Of a stretch of 64,000 nt of DNA, positions 34,545-44,416 are shown one piece after another. The first letter of the stretch is position 1; each line of letters starts with the position of its first letter. The stretch spans positions 868,001 through 932,000 of the forward strand of contig OX621175.1 of the NCBI GenBank assembly GCA_951640195.1. Direction: 5' to 3'. The notes beneath the pieces are model-generated. The model had not been told where the DNA came from. It worked only from the letters and a program-made list of their open reading frames with translations, and ran no database searches. The DNA is from Porpolomopsis calyptriformis (taxonomy: Eukaryota; Basidiomycota; Agaricomycetes; Agaricales; Hygrophoraceae). The translations under genes were made by a program, and so were the position numbers.

Positions 34545-36650
34545 CCTGAACCTTGAACCATCAAACAACTCCAATCCTTCCTCAGAAGCGCGAACTTCTG
34601 GAGAAAATACATCAAGGACTTCTCAAAAATTGCCCAACCACACAACCAGTTACTCCACAAAGATACCATATGGGAATGGACCCCCAAACAATAACATGCC
34701 TTTGATCATTTGAAGCACTCCCTCACGAATGCCCCTGTCCTCGAAGTCCTAGACCAAGACCTGCCATACTGCTTGGAGACTGATGCCTCTGGATTTGCCT
34801 TAGGAGGTATACTGTCTCAGCTACACAGAAATGATTGGAAACCTGTAGGCTTTCACTCAAGATCATTAACCCCTGCTGAAAAGAAATATCCAACTCACAA
34901 CACTAAGCTTTTAGCAATAATGGACTGTCTCAAAACATGGCGACATCTCTTGGAAGGTTCATGACATGACCTTCTAATTCATACCGACAGTCTTGCTCTC
35001 AAATATTTCAGTATTGCTTGTGTGTTATTTGGACGACGCGCTCATTGGTCAGAGATTTTATCAAGATACAAGTACAAAATTGAGTACATCCCAGGGAGAA
35101 AGAACAAAGCCGATGGTTTGTCCAGACATCCAGACTATTTCGACGAAGGTAAAGGTGAGGTGGAAAATGAGATTTTAATCGCAGAAGACCACTGGATCAA
35201 TTCAATCATCAAACTTTCAAAACCAGACTTTTTTGCAAAACTACACTTCAAGTTACCAATCCCGAACAAGATCTCAGAGAAAATTGAGGATGCCTCATTG
35301 TTTTGGGACTAAGCTGATGGGTTGGTTTATGATGTTGAAGGTTGAATTGTGGTGCTGGAGGAAGTATCTTTATGCACAGATATAATACAACTGTTCCACA
35401 CCTACCCCCATACTGGACACCCAGGCATTGAGAAGACAAAGGAGCTGGTGCTCCAAAACTTTGTTTGGGATGGCATCTCTCAAGATGTCATCAACTATGT
35501 ATAGTCCTGTCCTGCTTGTCAGCAAAACAAGAATTACCCTTCAAAGCCAACAGGACTCCTACAACCTATACCCCCTGCTACTGAACCATGGACTGAGATA
35601 ACCATCGATCTCATCGTTCAATTACCTGACTTGCTTGGATATGATGCCGTGATGGTAGTCATTGATCGATTCATGAAACATGCCCACTTTATTCCAACAA
35701 CTTCCAATCTTTCATCAGAAGGCACTGCCCAACTCTTCTGTGATCATATTTGGAAACACCATGGATGGCTAAAGAAGATTATTTCCAATCGTGGAGTTCA
35801 ATTTGCATTGAAATTCACAGAAGCCCTCAACAAACTTTTAGGAACCATTTCTGGACTCTCTACTGCTTATCATCCCGAAACCGATGGTCAGACCAAACAA
35901 ACAAACCAAGAACTTGAAGTCTACCTATGGTTCTATACTAACTTCATGCAGGACAACTGGTCTGAATGGCTGGCTTCCCTGAATTTGCTTACAATAATCG
36001 ACAACACTCTGCCACTTCACAATCACCCTTCTACTTAGAATATGGCCGTCATCCCCATTTGCCAATCACTATCAATTCCCTGAGTAATGTACCTGCAGCA
36101 AACACCTTCCACAAACATCTCACGCATGCTTAGAAGAATGCTGGCAAATCATTATCACACGCTGCAGAATCGATGAAGAAATATGCCAATCAAAAACGAA
36201 AACTCTCCCCCTCCTTCAAAGTCAGAGATTTGGTTTGGTTAGATACCAAGAACATCAAGATGACTCCACCCACTAAGAAGCTAGATAACCGTAGAACTGG
36301 ACCATTCAAAATCCTGAAACAAGTATCGGATCTTGCATATCTTATCAATATCCCCGGAACTTGGAAGCTCTATCCAGTCTTTCACTGAGACCTAACGTTG
36401 AAGATAAGTCACTCCACCCTGATGTCACTGACACATCTCAGCCTCCCCCAGATTTAATTGAGAATGAAGAAGAATACAAAGTCAAATCTATTCTTCAACA
36501 CTCCAGAGCTAGACACTGATGAAAATATTTGGTCAAATGGAAATGTTATCTGATTGAAGAAGCTACTTGGGAAGAATGATCAAACATCTTATGACATGCC
36601 AAGGAAATTGTGAAGACTTATGAAGACTCAATTCAAACAGTGACTTAACT
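34545..36650 (+). pseudogene. Element G RNase H, integrase and chromodomain
   Basis: RNase H at 34710-35140 (LETDASGFALGGIL, HTDSLALKYF), a spacer, the integrase zinc region (35395-35530; HTGHPGIEKTKELV, CPACQQNK) and the core (35590-36010; EITIDLIVQLPDLLG, STAYHPETDGQTK). The second catalytic site reads SNRGVQF rather than SDRG. Then come an RLD-like linker (KVRDLVWLDTKNIK) and a chromodomain (YKVKSILQHSRARH, YLVKWKCYLIEEATWEE; 36470-36590). Numerous stops. Confidence 0.85.
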
Positions 36651-36781
36651 CGTTTGTCATCATTCTGGCTGTCCATTTTTGAATTCTATTTTTAGATCTG
36701 AGAGGCACTTATAAACTCAGAGTCATTGATACAACTCCATCCAGTCTTTCCCCACCTTTGACAACAAGACCACTTAACCAA

Positions 36782-37523
36782 AATGTCACAGTACTATCAT
36801 TCGAAAATGCCCACCTCTTGTACCTCTACATCTGACTGACAGACTGCCACTTGTCGCCAAGGATGAATCCCCTTGTCCGCCACCCATTCCCCTACCCCTG
36901 GTCCCTCCTCTACTACTGTCATCCCCATCTCTAGGCAATTACACTGACAATGTTGTTTGACTGCCACCGAACTTCTTGGCAATAGCCTAACTCCACCTCC
37001 CAAAGACCCCAACGTAACCATCGCCCACCTAAATGTCAACAATGAAAGCATTGGACAATGGAATTATGAGTTATGAGTGGAGCTGATGGCGTTAAAGGCA
37101 GAGTTAAAGTTGTCAGAGAGACGTATCATATTTTGGAAGGACAGTCATGACACGATCAAGCGCAAACTCTGGATGCTCAAACGAGAAAAGAAATGAAACT
37201 GGGTCGATTGCAGGAATACTACCACCCGTGCCATCATTGCCTGAATGTTGGTAGACTGTCAAGCCATCGAAGGCTTGACACAACAAGAACTTGCGATGAG
37301 GGAGACCCTCATCAAGTACAGGAGATCAGTCGAAAACCCTATCGACCTTGACTTAGAATACCTGGACAACAATGAAAGTGTCACTGCCATCCCCTCCCCC
37401 ACCCAGCCAACTTCGGAAGTCAATCCCATCACTTCCCTCTCAGTGGCCATTGAGGCCCCCGCCACTGAGGAAATCCAGACTCAGGCCTCAGAGAATGAAA
37501 CAACCGACATCACCAAAGTCTAA
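36782..37523 (+). pseudogene. Element G third ORF downstream of pol
   Basis: A sense-strand frame beginning MSQYYHSKMPTSC, through a Thr/Pro-rich part and a charged helix (LMALKAELKLSERRIIFWK), to an open C-terminal part at 37245-37523 (MLVDCQAIEGLTQQEL, ESVTAIPSPTQPTSE, TDITKV). Several stops interrupt it. It sits exactly where A and B carry their antisense gene, between chromodomain and 3' LTR. I do not recognise it. Confidence 0.45.
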
Positions 37524-37557
37524 AATTCAGGTCAAATTTCCTGAAAAGCGAGGTGTA

Positions 37558-37969
37558 TGTCACAGACATAATTTTTCACTCTTTCTCTATGTTAGTCATT
37601 GTAGCTTAGTCGGACTTGTCTTGTCTTTGCTTGGGATTCCCCATGATTATGCTATGGGATTCCCCATAGCCTTACCTTTTTCATTTACCCAAGATAGGAC
37701 ACCTTTTATTTCTAACTACTTATGTTTCATCCCTTCACATGCTCTGTCTCTTATCATGCATATCTTTTACTTGACCGCATGTATTCCTCATTGTAACACT
37801 GACTCATCTGCAGCATGTAGTCAGTATATAAACCCCTAGTTAGTTGTACTTAGACCTTAAGTCTGATTCCTCATTAGACACCCCAATAACTAGGACTTGA
37901 GACATCATCATCATCTTGGGACAGAGCACTCTGAAGTAAAACCATCTTGACAACAACCAGTTTATAACA
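37558..37969 (+). repeat. 3' LTR of element G
   Basis: 412 bp, TGTCACAGAC...TTTATAACA, followed by GAGAT, the second copy of the target duplication, and then directly by transposase coding sequence. Confidence 0.94.
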
Positions 37970-38673
37970 GAGATGTCATTCACAGCTTACACTTTATCCC
38001 AGCTTTTGTGTATGGCCACTGCTCTGACCTTCTCGGTCTACCCCCTTTAGCTCGACAGCTATCTGAGGATGATGAAGACTGGGTTTATTTATATGTGAAT
38101 CTGTAGGTTATCTATCTTATTTCTACTCTACTGCATATTGACCCACTCTGGCTCAAACAGATTCATTAATCGAGATATGTTTATATGATACTACAGTGGT
38201 GTTGGTGTTACGATTGTGCCCCAATCACGGATCAGCTATATATACTGAGAACCACATACAATACCAGCTTGGTATTGTGACGCTTTTGGCTGAACGGTCT
38301 TAGGTCATAAGTCAGGTGACGTAGTTCTCGGCGCTGCCTTAACAGTTGGTCACAATGGGAGCTGTGCTATCTCAGGCTCTAACTTCCCATTCACAATGAC
38401 TTGCAGAAATGAAGATGGAGAGGTCTCAGATGAAGATAACAAGAACCCTAGCCAGGGTAACTCAACAGGAGACTGATAACCTCATGAAAATCCTGAAGAA
38501 CCCAGAGACAATGATCCAATGGGATCCAATGGTGCTGAAACCCCTGATGAGGATGAGTTGTATGACTATGGATACAAGGAAGACAATGAAGAAGACTCAC
38601 AATTGCATGATGAAGATGGCAGGGTGGATATGCCAGGAGATATCTTAGACGAGGAAGGTTTTGCACCACTGTA

Positions 38674-40830
38674 ACTTAGTAGATTCTGTTGTACAATACC
38701 CTACAATAACTTGTCATTTCATCTTGTTACAATAGTCATACATCTTGAAATCTACAAGTTGCTAATAGACTTTGCCAGCCTCTAAGAACCTTTCCAGGTG
38801 AATACCTAGAAGATGAGGGCCTTACAACTCATTACCCTACTGGCCAGACCTTACTGGATGGACCTTGCAAGGTCTAGTTTTCATACTTTTGCTGATGTAC
38901 AGTTGTAACAGGATGATGGGTTGGGTTAGAGGAAAGAGGTTAATAGTGGGGCCTCAGATGATTGATCTTGGTTCTGGGAAGGACCAACATCATGTTGATA
39001 TGTTGGAGTACCACAAGTGAGGAAGGGTTGGATTTTACCATACTAGGGGTATGGAAATTGCCTTCCTCACTAGGCAATTGCTAACTGGCTGAATCACTTG
39101 TTTCAGTTGTAGGCCTCACACTCCCAAGCAGGGATAGACAGACCCAGTCTATCTGGGCTTGCATTGCAGCATACTACACATGTACATGAAACAAGCTGCC
39201 AACTTAATATCATTGACTTTGGTACTGTCAGAACCGAGGTTCCAAGGGGGTTCTCTGGGCCTAACACAACACAATCTAGAGTTGACAAGTGTTCCAAAGA
39301 AGCTATTGGATTCGAGACAGAACCACAGTATGTAGACAAGTAAGTCAAAACTAGAGTAGTCTACTATAAAATGCGTATTTTATATATGCATAGTAAATAA
39401 AGGGATTTTATGAAGGACTAAGGGGAACGAATGTCTAAGGGTCATAAGGACCTTGTAAGTAAGGGACAGTTGTCTACAATATAGTCTTCAAAGGGGGCTT
39501 GTATAGAATGAAAGGTAGAAAGGGAAGAAAGGGATCATTATGGATGGTCCGAATGGTGGAGTGGCTCAGAGTGTGCAGGACGAGTGCACTCGGATGGCAC
39601 ATGGCTTTAGGGATTCCAACGAACCAATTTCGGACTGAATCCAATCAGTAGATCTTGAGTTATCTTTGGTTTAGTGGTTTGTTAGATAAACTGTGATAAG
39701 TGCGCAAGATGAGTATGCTCGGATCGTGCAAGATGATATGACATCATCCAAAGGTGCACAGGACAAGTATGCTCAGATTGCACAAGATGATATAACATCA
39801 TCCAAAGGTGCACAAAATAAGTGTATTCAGATGGCACAAGGTATTGAGTTCAAGATTTCTAACAGGTACTGACTGAGCTGACCCCTGATATGACCCCTCC
39901 ATCCCCTGAGCACCGTATATTCAACTATATGAATACTAGATGCCTACCAAGTCCTTCAAACACAAATACGAACCCTTTGAATACTCCCAATAGCTTCCAA
40001 ATATCCCAAACGAGTTCGAGAATCATCAAACTCTCTGAACGCAATTGAAGCTTTCTGAACATGAATGAAAGTTTGTATATCAAAGGGAAGACACTATTCA
40101 AAGGTATCATTTCTCTTCTATTTCTCCCTTTTCATTTGACTTCTTCATTCCCATTCACTACATTCCCCTTAGATCATTAGAGAGGCTCCCCTTTTATTAT
40201 AAACACTCAAAGGCATCCTTGTACTAGAAGATATATATACTGTATGTTGTAGCTAGTGATCCAACAAGTTAGATATTCACTTCTCTCTCACTCTCAAGTC
40301 TAGATCCTCTAAGACTTCCTCTCAACTTCCTCTTTCGATCCCCCAATTCTTCTGATCCCCCAATCAATCACGTTTGTGAGTGATTGAAGACTCCCTTTCC
40401 ATGATAATCGATCATAGACTGTGTTGAGACTCTTTATAGTCATCCTCACACCTTGTTCTGTGTTCAGTTCTCATACACAAAGCAGACATATCACCGCATG
40501 AGAGGACATCAAGGTTGGGGATAAGCTTGTGAAGAGGTGAACAGTTGCTGACAAGCTGTAGAGTTTTGCTGCCTTTCTTATCATTCACCTATTGTGGAAA
40601 ACTGATGGTGATATCAGTGAGGGGAGCTGAATGGAGGTAAGTTGATATTCATCAACTTGAGCAGCTTGGAGGCTTAGTTATGTGATAGTTAGGCATGGTA
40701 ATTGACAGGTTCAAAATCTCAGCCTTCACTGAGATTGTAAGTTAACTACGGCTACTTGTAGGTACTCGGATACTCTGCAGGTCACTCAACTTCAGCACAA
40801 AACGCAGTGAGTCACATGACCGCGACCAGC
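38674..40830. other. Gene-poor stretch between transposase and receptors
   Basis: No supported coding region. It contains AT-rich DNA, the 54-bp tandem repeat (39700-39842) and, at 39860-40480, pyrimidine-rich DNA with TTTATTATAAACACTC and TATATATACTGTATG that resembles LTR promoter sequence but lacks recognisable ends. I found no terminal inverted repeat of the transposon here. Confidence 0.4.
39700..39842. repeat. 54-bp tandem repeat, 2.6 copies
   Basis: Units at 39700-39753 and 39754-39807 plus a partial unit at 39808-39842. They share the frame GTGC-CAAGATGA-GCTCGGAT...GACATCATCCAAAG and diverge by transitions. A related degenerate unit (GTGTGCAGGACGAGTGC) lies at about 39569-39602. Confidence 0.75.
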
Positions 40831-40831
40831 C

Positions 40832-40840
40832 TATAAAAAG
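40832..40840 (+). promoter_or_regulatory. Possible TATA box of first NB-ARC-TPR gene
   Basis: TATAAAAAG about 300 bp before the start codon at 41131. No counterpart is present upstream of the second gene, whose duplicated unit begins only near the sequence matching 40981. Confidence 0.35.
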
Positions 40841-41130
40841 GGTTGTTTGAGGTTTCCTCGAGCAACGATGGCCTTATCACCCCTCCAGTTGATTGATTAC
40901 TGAGGGGTCATTTCATGATCATCGCAGAGGAATTCAGGCTTCGCTTTCGCTAGCAGCACTATGCTTTTCGATAGGCGATGATGGTCTTCTAGATAGTGGT
41001 GAAAGCTACATAGGGATTTGAAACCAGCAAACAAACAGTTTTCCTCATTCGTTATTCGTGGGAGTTCGATAAAGCTGCGGGGTATTTGGGCGCCTATCGA
41101 TATCTCTTCCTTCTCACCATCACCCTCACC

Positions 41131-44018
41131 ATGAGCAGCACTTCTCTGGGTACCCTCAACGTAAATCATGGTACAGTGAACTTGGTCGGACACGATCAAG
41201 TCACCCATTACCACCTCTATGCTCCAGGTCAGTCATAATGATAATGTGAAGAATGGTTGGATTCGGCCCGGTTCGCAGACAGAATGAAAGATTCTGACGT
41301 TCCTTGTGCATTCTAGGACCAGAGGACGGCAACCGTCAGTCGGGTTTACCCCAGCGTATCAACGATGCTCCTATCGATCTTCTCTCGGCACATTTCACTG
41401 GAAGACAAAAAGAATTCGAATTTATAAAACAAGCGCTGAATAAACGCCCAAGCAATCTACCCAACCGCTGCTCTATTTATGGGATGCCAGGCCTAGGAAA
41501 AACTCAGTTATTGTTGCAGTACGCAAAACTAGCATTCGAAAACCACTGGTACTCGCATGTATTCTGGACATCGGCTACCACCGTCGACAAGCTACACCAA
41601 GGGTTTACTAACATTCTCGATCTCGTCGATGACCGCGGTCGCTACCTTCAGGACCAGAGCGCCAAGCTAACGTCAGCGAGACGATGGTTGGAAGAGCCGC
41701 ATGGAGGTGGCGACATCGATTGGCTTCTAATGATTGACAACGTTCACCGTGATGTGCTGAGCTTTCTTCGCTTGCATTTACCTCGGAGCAATGCACGAGG
41801 AAGCATTCTCTTCACAACCCGGACAGCTGAAGTTGCTGCCGCTGTAACGAACGCGGCGGGAGTACAATATCCGGTACTTGCACTTCAGACGTTGGACCCA
41901 AGAGAGGCCGCGAACCTTCTAGTTGGAGATGCAGGATTCGATTCAGAGATCACATCGCCATCGCTATTGACCCAAGCTGAAGCGTTAGTCAAATGCGTTG
42001 GTCGTCTGCCTCTTGCCATCGTTCATGCGGCGTCGTTCATCAAGCAAACGGGTACCACTCTTGGCGATATGGTCAAGTTATATGACAGTGGACAAAAGAT
42101 CCAGGTACGTTTAGCTCTACCACTTACGCCACATGCAAATTCTCACACACACTGATAGGTGATTCAATGGGAAAACGATCTAAACACTTACGAGGAGCGA
42201 TCTGTAGCAGCCACATTTTCCAACCTATTCAATCAACTGGATGATGAATGTCGCGATATCATCAATCTTCTGAAACTTCTTTCATTCCTTGACCCAGAGA
42301 ATATACCTGTGAAGATGATCGTTCAAGGAGCCAATCAACTATCTCTCCCTCAGAACCCAGAGCCATTTGCCGACCCGTTACCGGCACCCTTATCTACCTC
42401 AACATCCTCGCCATCGCAACCATCGTTACCGAAGCTGGCCCCATTACGACGACTGAAGGAATGGGGCAAGCGTCATTCGCCACTGCATCGCATTGTGAAA
42501 ACTAGAAATGAAACTGACGGCGCGAGGCCGACATCTCAGATACCTCCCGAATGTTCTTCGCTGATTTCCCTAATTCTCTCGCCAATCGAGTTTCAAAAAG
42601 CCATAAAAAAGCTCAACACCCTATCTCTGATTGAGCATCGACCAAATATCGGAGACTCTTCGTTGTGGATGCATGATTTGGTCCAATTCATGATCCAGGA
42701 GTCTGCGAGGACCGAGGAAACTTATCAAAACTGGCTCCAATTATCTGTGTCGCTTGTCTGCTGCGCGTTCCAGCATATCGAAGACTACGAATCACCACAG
42801 TCGTGGCCCGAATGCGAGCAATTTCTGCCCCATTTACGATCTTTGAACGAAGCATGGGATGACGCGTGTGGTTGGAACAAGGAGCTGACAGTGGCGAAGA
42901 TGAATATCGCAATCTATCTATGGAGATGGGGACGATATGATGAAGCTGAGCAGTGGGATCAGCAAGCCGTCGAGGTCACGAAGAAGCATTTAGGGGCTGA
43001 TCACCCGTTTACGCTCACCTCTATGCACAATCTCGCATTGGTGTATAAGTCCCAGGGACGGTACGACGAAGCAGAGACGATGTATAAGCAGGCGTTAGCC
43101 GGCAGGCAGAAGCTCCTAGGTGATGATCACCCAGACACACTCACCTCAATGAACAATCTCGCATCGGTGTATGATTCCCAAGGACGGTACGACGAGGCGG
43201 AGACGACGTATAAGCAGGTGTTAGCCAGCATGCAGAAGCTCCTAGGAGCTGATCATCCCTCCGCGCTGACCTCGATGAACAATCTTGCATTGGTGTATAA
43301 GTCCCAAGGACAGTACGACGAGGCGGAGAGGCTGCATAAGCAGGCGTTAACCAGCATGCAGAAGCTCCTAGGGGCTGATCATCCCTCCACGCTGATCTCG
43401 ATGAACAATCTTGCATTGGTGTATAACTCCCAGGGACGGTACGACGAGGCGGAGAGGCTGCATAAGCAGGCGTTAACCGGCAGGCTGAAGCTCCTAGGTG
43501 ATGATCACCCAGACACACTCGTCTCAATGAACAATCTCGCATCGGTGTATGATTCCCAGGGACGGTACGACGAGGCGGAGAGGCTGCATAACCAGGTGTT
43601 AGCCCTCAGGCAGAAGCTCCTAGGGGCTGATCACCCGTTTACGCTCACCTCTATGCACAATCTTGCATTGGTGTATAACTCCCAAGGACGGTACGACGAG
43701 GCGGAGACGCTCTATAAACATGTGTTACCCAGCTCGCAGAAGTTCCTAGGAGATGATCACCCAGACACACTCGTCTCGATGGACAATCTTGCATCGGTGT
43801 ATCAGTCGCAACAAAGGTACAACGAGGCGGCTGCGCTTTACAATGTGGTCTTAGTTGGTCGGGAGAAGCGTCTCGGGAGCGGTCACCCAGACACACGATC
43901 CACTGCCTGTTCCCTTGCCCATCTCTCTCAGCTGCAAGGACAAGATATCATGGGAGATGTCAGCAAAGACGAAGAGGCGTCCATTAAGGACCGGCCTGCG
44001 ATCAGCAGCGAGTTGTGA
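41131..44018 (+). CDS. NB-ARC-TPR receptor 1 (STAND/NLR-like)
   Basis: Three exons, 41131-41227, 41317-42104 and 42159-44018, give 914 residues. Exon 1 encodes only a short motif (NHGTVNLVGHDQVTHYH). Residues about 55-295 form an NB-ARC NTPase with Walker A GMPGLGKT (88-95), Walker B DWLLMIDN (167-174), the sensor LFTTR (197-201) and GRLPLA (261-266). A winged-helix-like linker with a Ser/Pro-rich insertion follows. Residues about 545-880 are eight 42-residue kinesin-light-chain-like TPRs (GRYDEAE...LLGADHP.TL.SMNNLA.VY.SQ). Such proteins are cytosolic STAND ATPases that oligomerise on ligand sensing, and in fungi they are linked to non-self recognition. It forms a tandem pair with the gene at 44417. 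The splice junctions keep frame exactly. Confidence 0.93.
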
Positions 44019-44416
44019 GGGAGTTCACTTTTCAATCACTGGCATCCTGTCATTCTCTTCACTGGTGTCGTAGTCTTATGCACTCCTGTCTGTATCTCGA
44101 AATGATGTACTTGATAGTCTCTACTCCAAAGATATCTGCAAGTGAGTTGACTGGTATTCACTGTGGGAAGTAAATCCACTAATGGTCTTCTAGATAGTGG
44201 CGAAAGCTACATAGACCCGGAGCTGTTCAATTTTATAGATTACGCATCAAGTCTCCTTTTCCTGACCTGTTTCCCGGTGCTACTTGTCAGGGAATGTGAA
44301 CAAACAGTTTTCCTCATTCAGCCGCGGTGAAGCTGTTATTCGTGGGAGATCGATAAACCTCCGCTTTGTCAGTTTGGGCGTCTATCAATTATCTCTTCCT
44401 CCCAACTATCACCCTC
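44019..44416. other. Duplication junction and promoter of receptor 2
   Basis: Holds the 3' flank of receptor 1 and then, from about 44180, sequence matching the upstream region of receptor 1 (GGTCTTCTAGATAGTGG, as at 40984). The duplicated unit is therefore about 3.2 kb and includes promoter, gene and some 3' flank. No other gene. Confidence 0.7.

Larger units (their letters stand above)
30773..37969 (+). mobile_element. Complete Ty3/Gypsy element G inside the transposase
   Basis: 7197 bp with two 412-bp LTRs, a self-priming PBS, gag with CCHC knuckle, protease, RT, RNase H, integrase, chromodomain and an extra 3' ORF. The target duplication is GAGAC (30768-30772) / GAGAT (37970-37974), one transition apart; joining across it restores ...FIDPRDVIHS... 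of the host transposase. A solo LTR (H, 31981-32369) sits inside its gag. Many stops in pol. Confidence 0.95.
28396..38673 (+). pseudogene. Plavaka-like DNA transposase gene, twice interrupted
   Basis: The coding pieces follow the order of the large Agaricomycete transposase-type proteins I associate with the Plavaka group of CMC elements. Exon at 28396-28587 (IASPDLLHEFELGVWKATF); intron from about 28583 carrying a hairpin MITE; exon 29378-29474 (GMKKLAA, DFEDLLQ); intron; exon 29520-29935 (VIPVFEDLL, STWHALAKLRL); further exons 30000-30772 (RHKVLQINYTTYDMW, HPYWYTWIIGI, FGFIDPRD). Gypsy G then interrupts 30773-37969; the frame resumes exactly at 37970 (HSLHFIPAFVYG, SEDDEDWVYLYV) and ends in an acidic tail (DEDELYDYGYKEDN) at 38673. 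There are several stops. The family name is from memory of these motifs. Confidence 0.75.

Noticed and set aside
39544..39620. tRNA-like stretch (GGTGGAGTGGCTCAGAG)
   Set aside because: The D-arm-like box is present, but there is no GGTTCGANTCC B box and no acceptor pairing.
39860..40480. Possible Copia-type solo LTR
   Set aside because: Promoter-like sequence is present, but no TG...CA ends with a target duplication and no second copy could be found in the window.
43141..43896. Long minus-strand frames with repeats opposite the TPR exons (also 46497-46748)
   Set aside because: They are the reverse complement of the 126-bp TPR coding repeats; the plus-strand frame has the domain pattern and spliced continuity.
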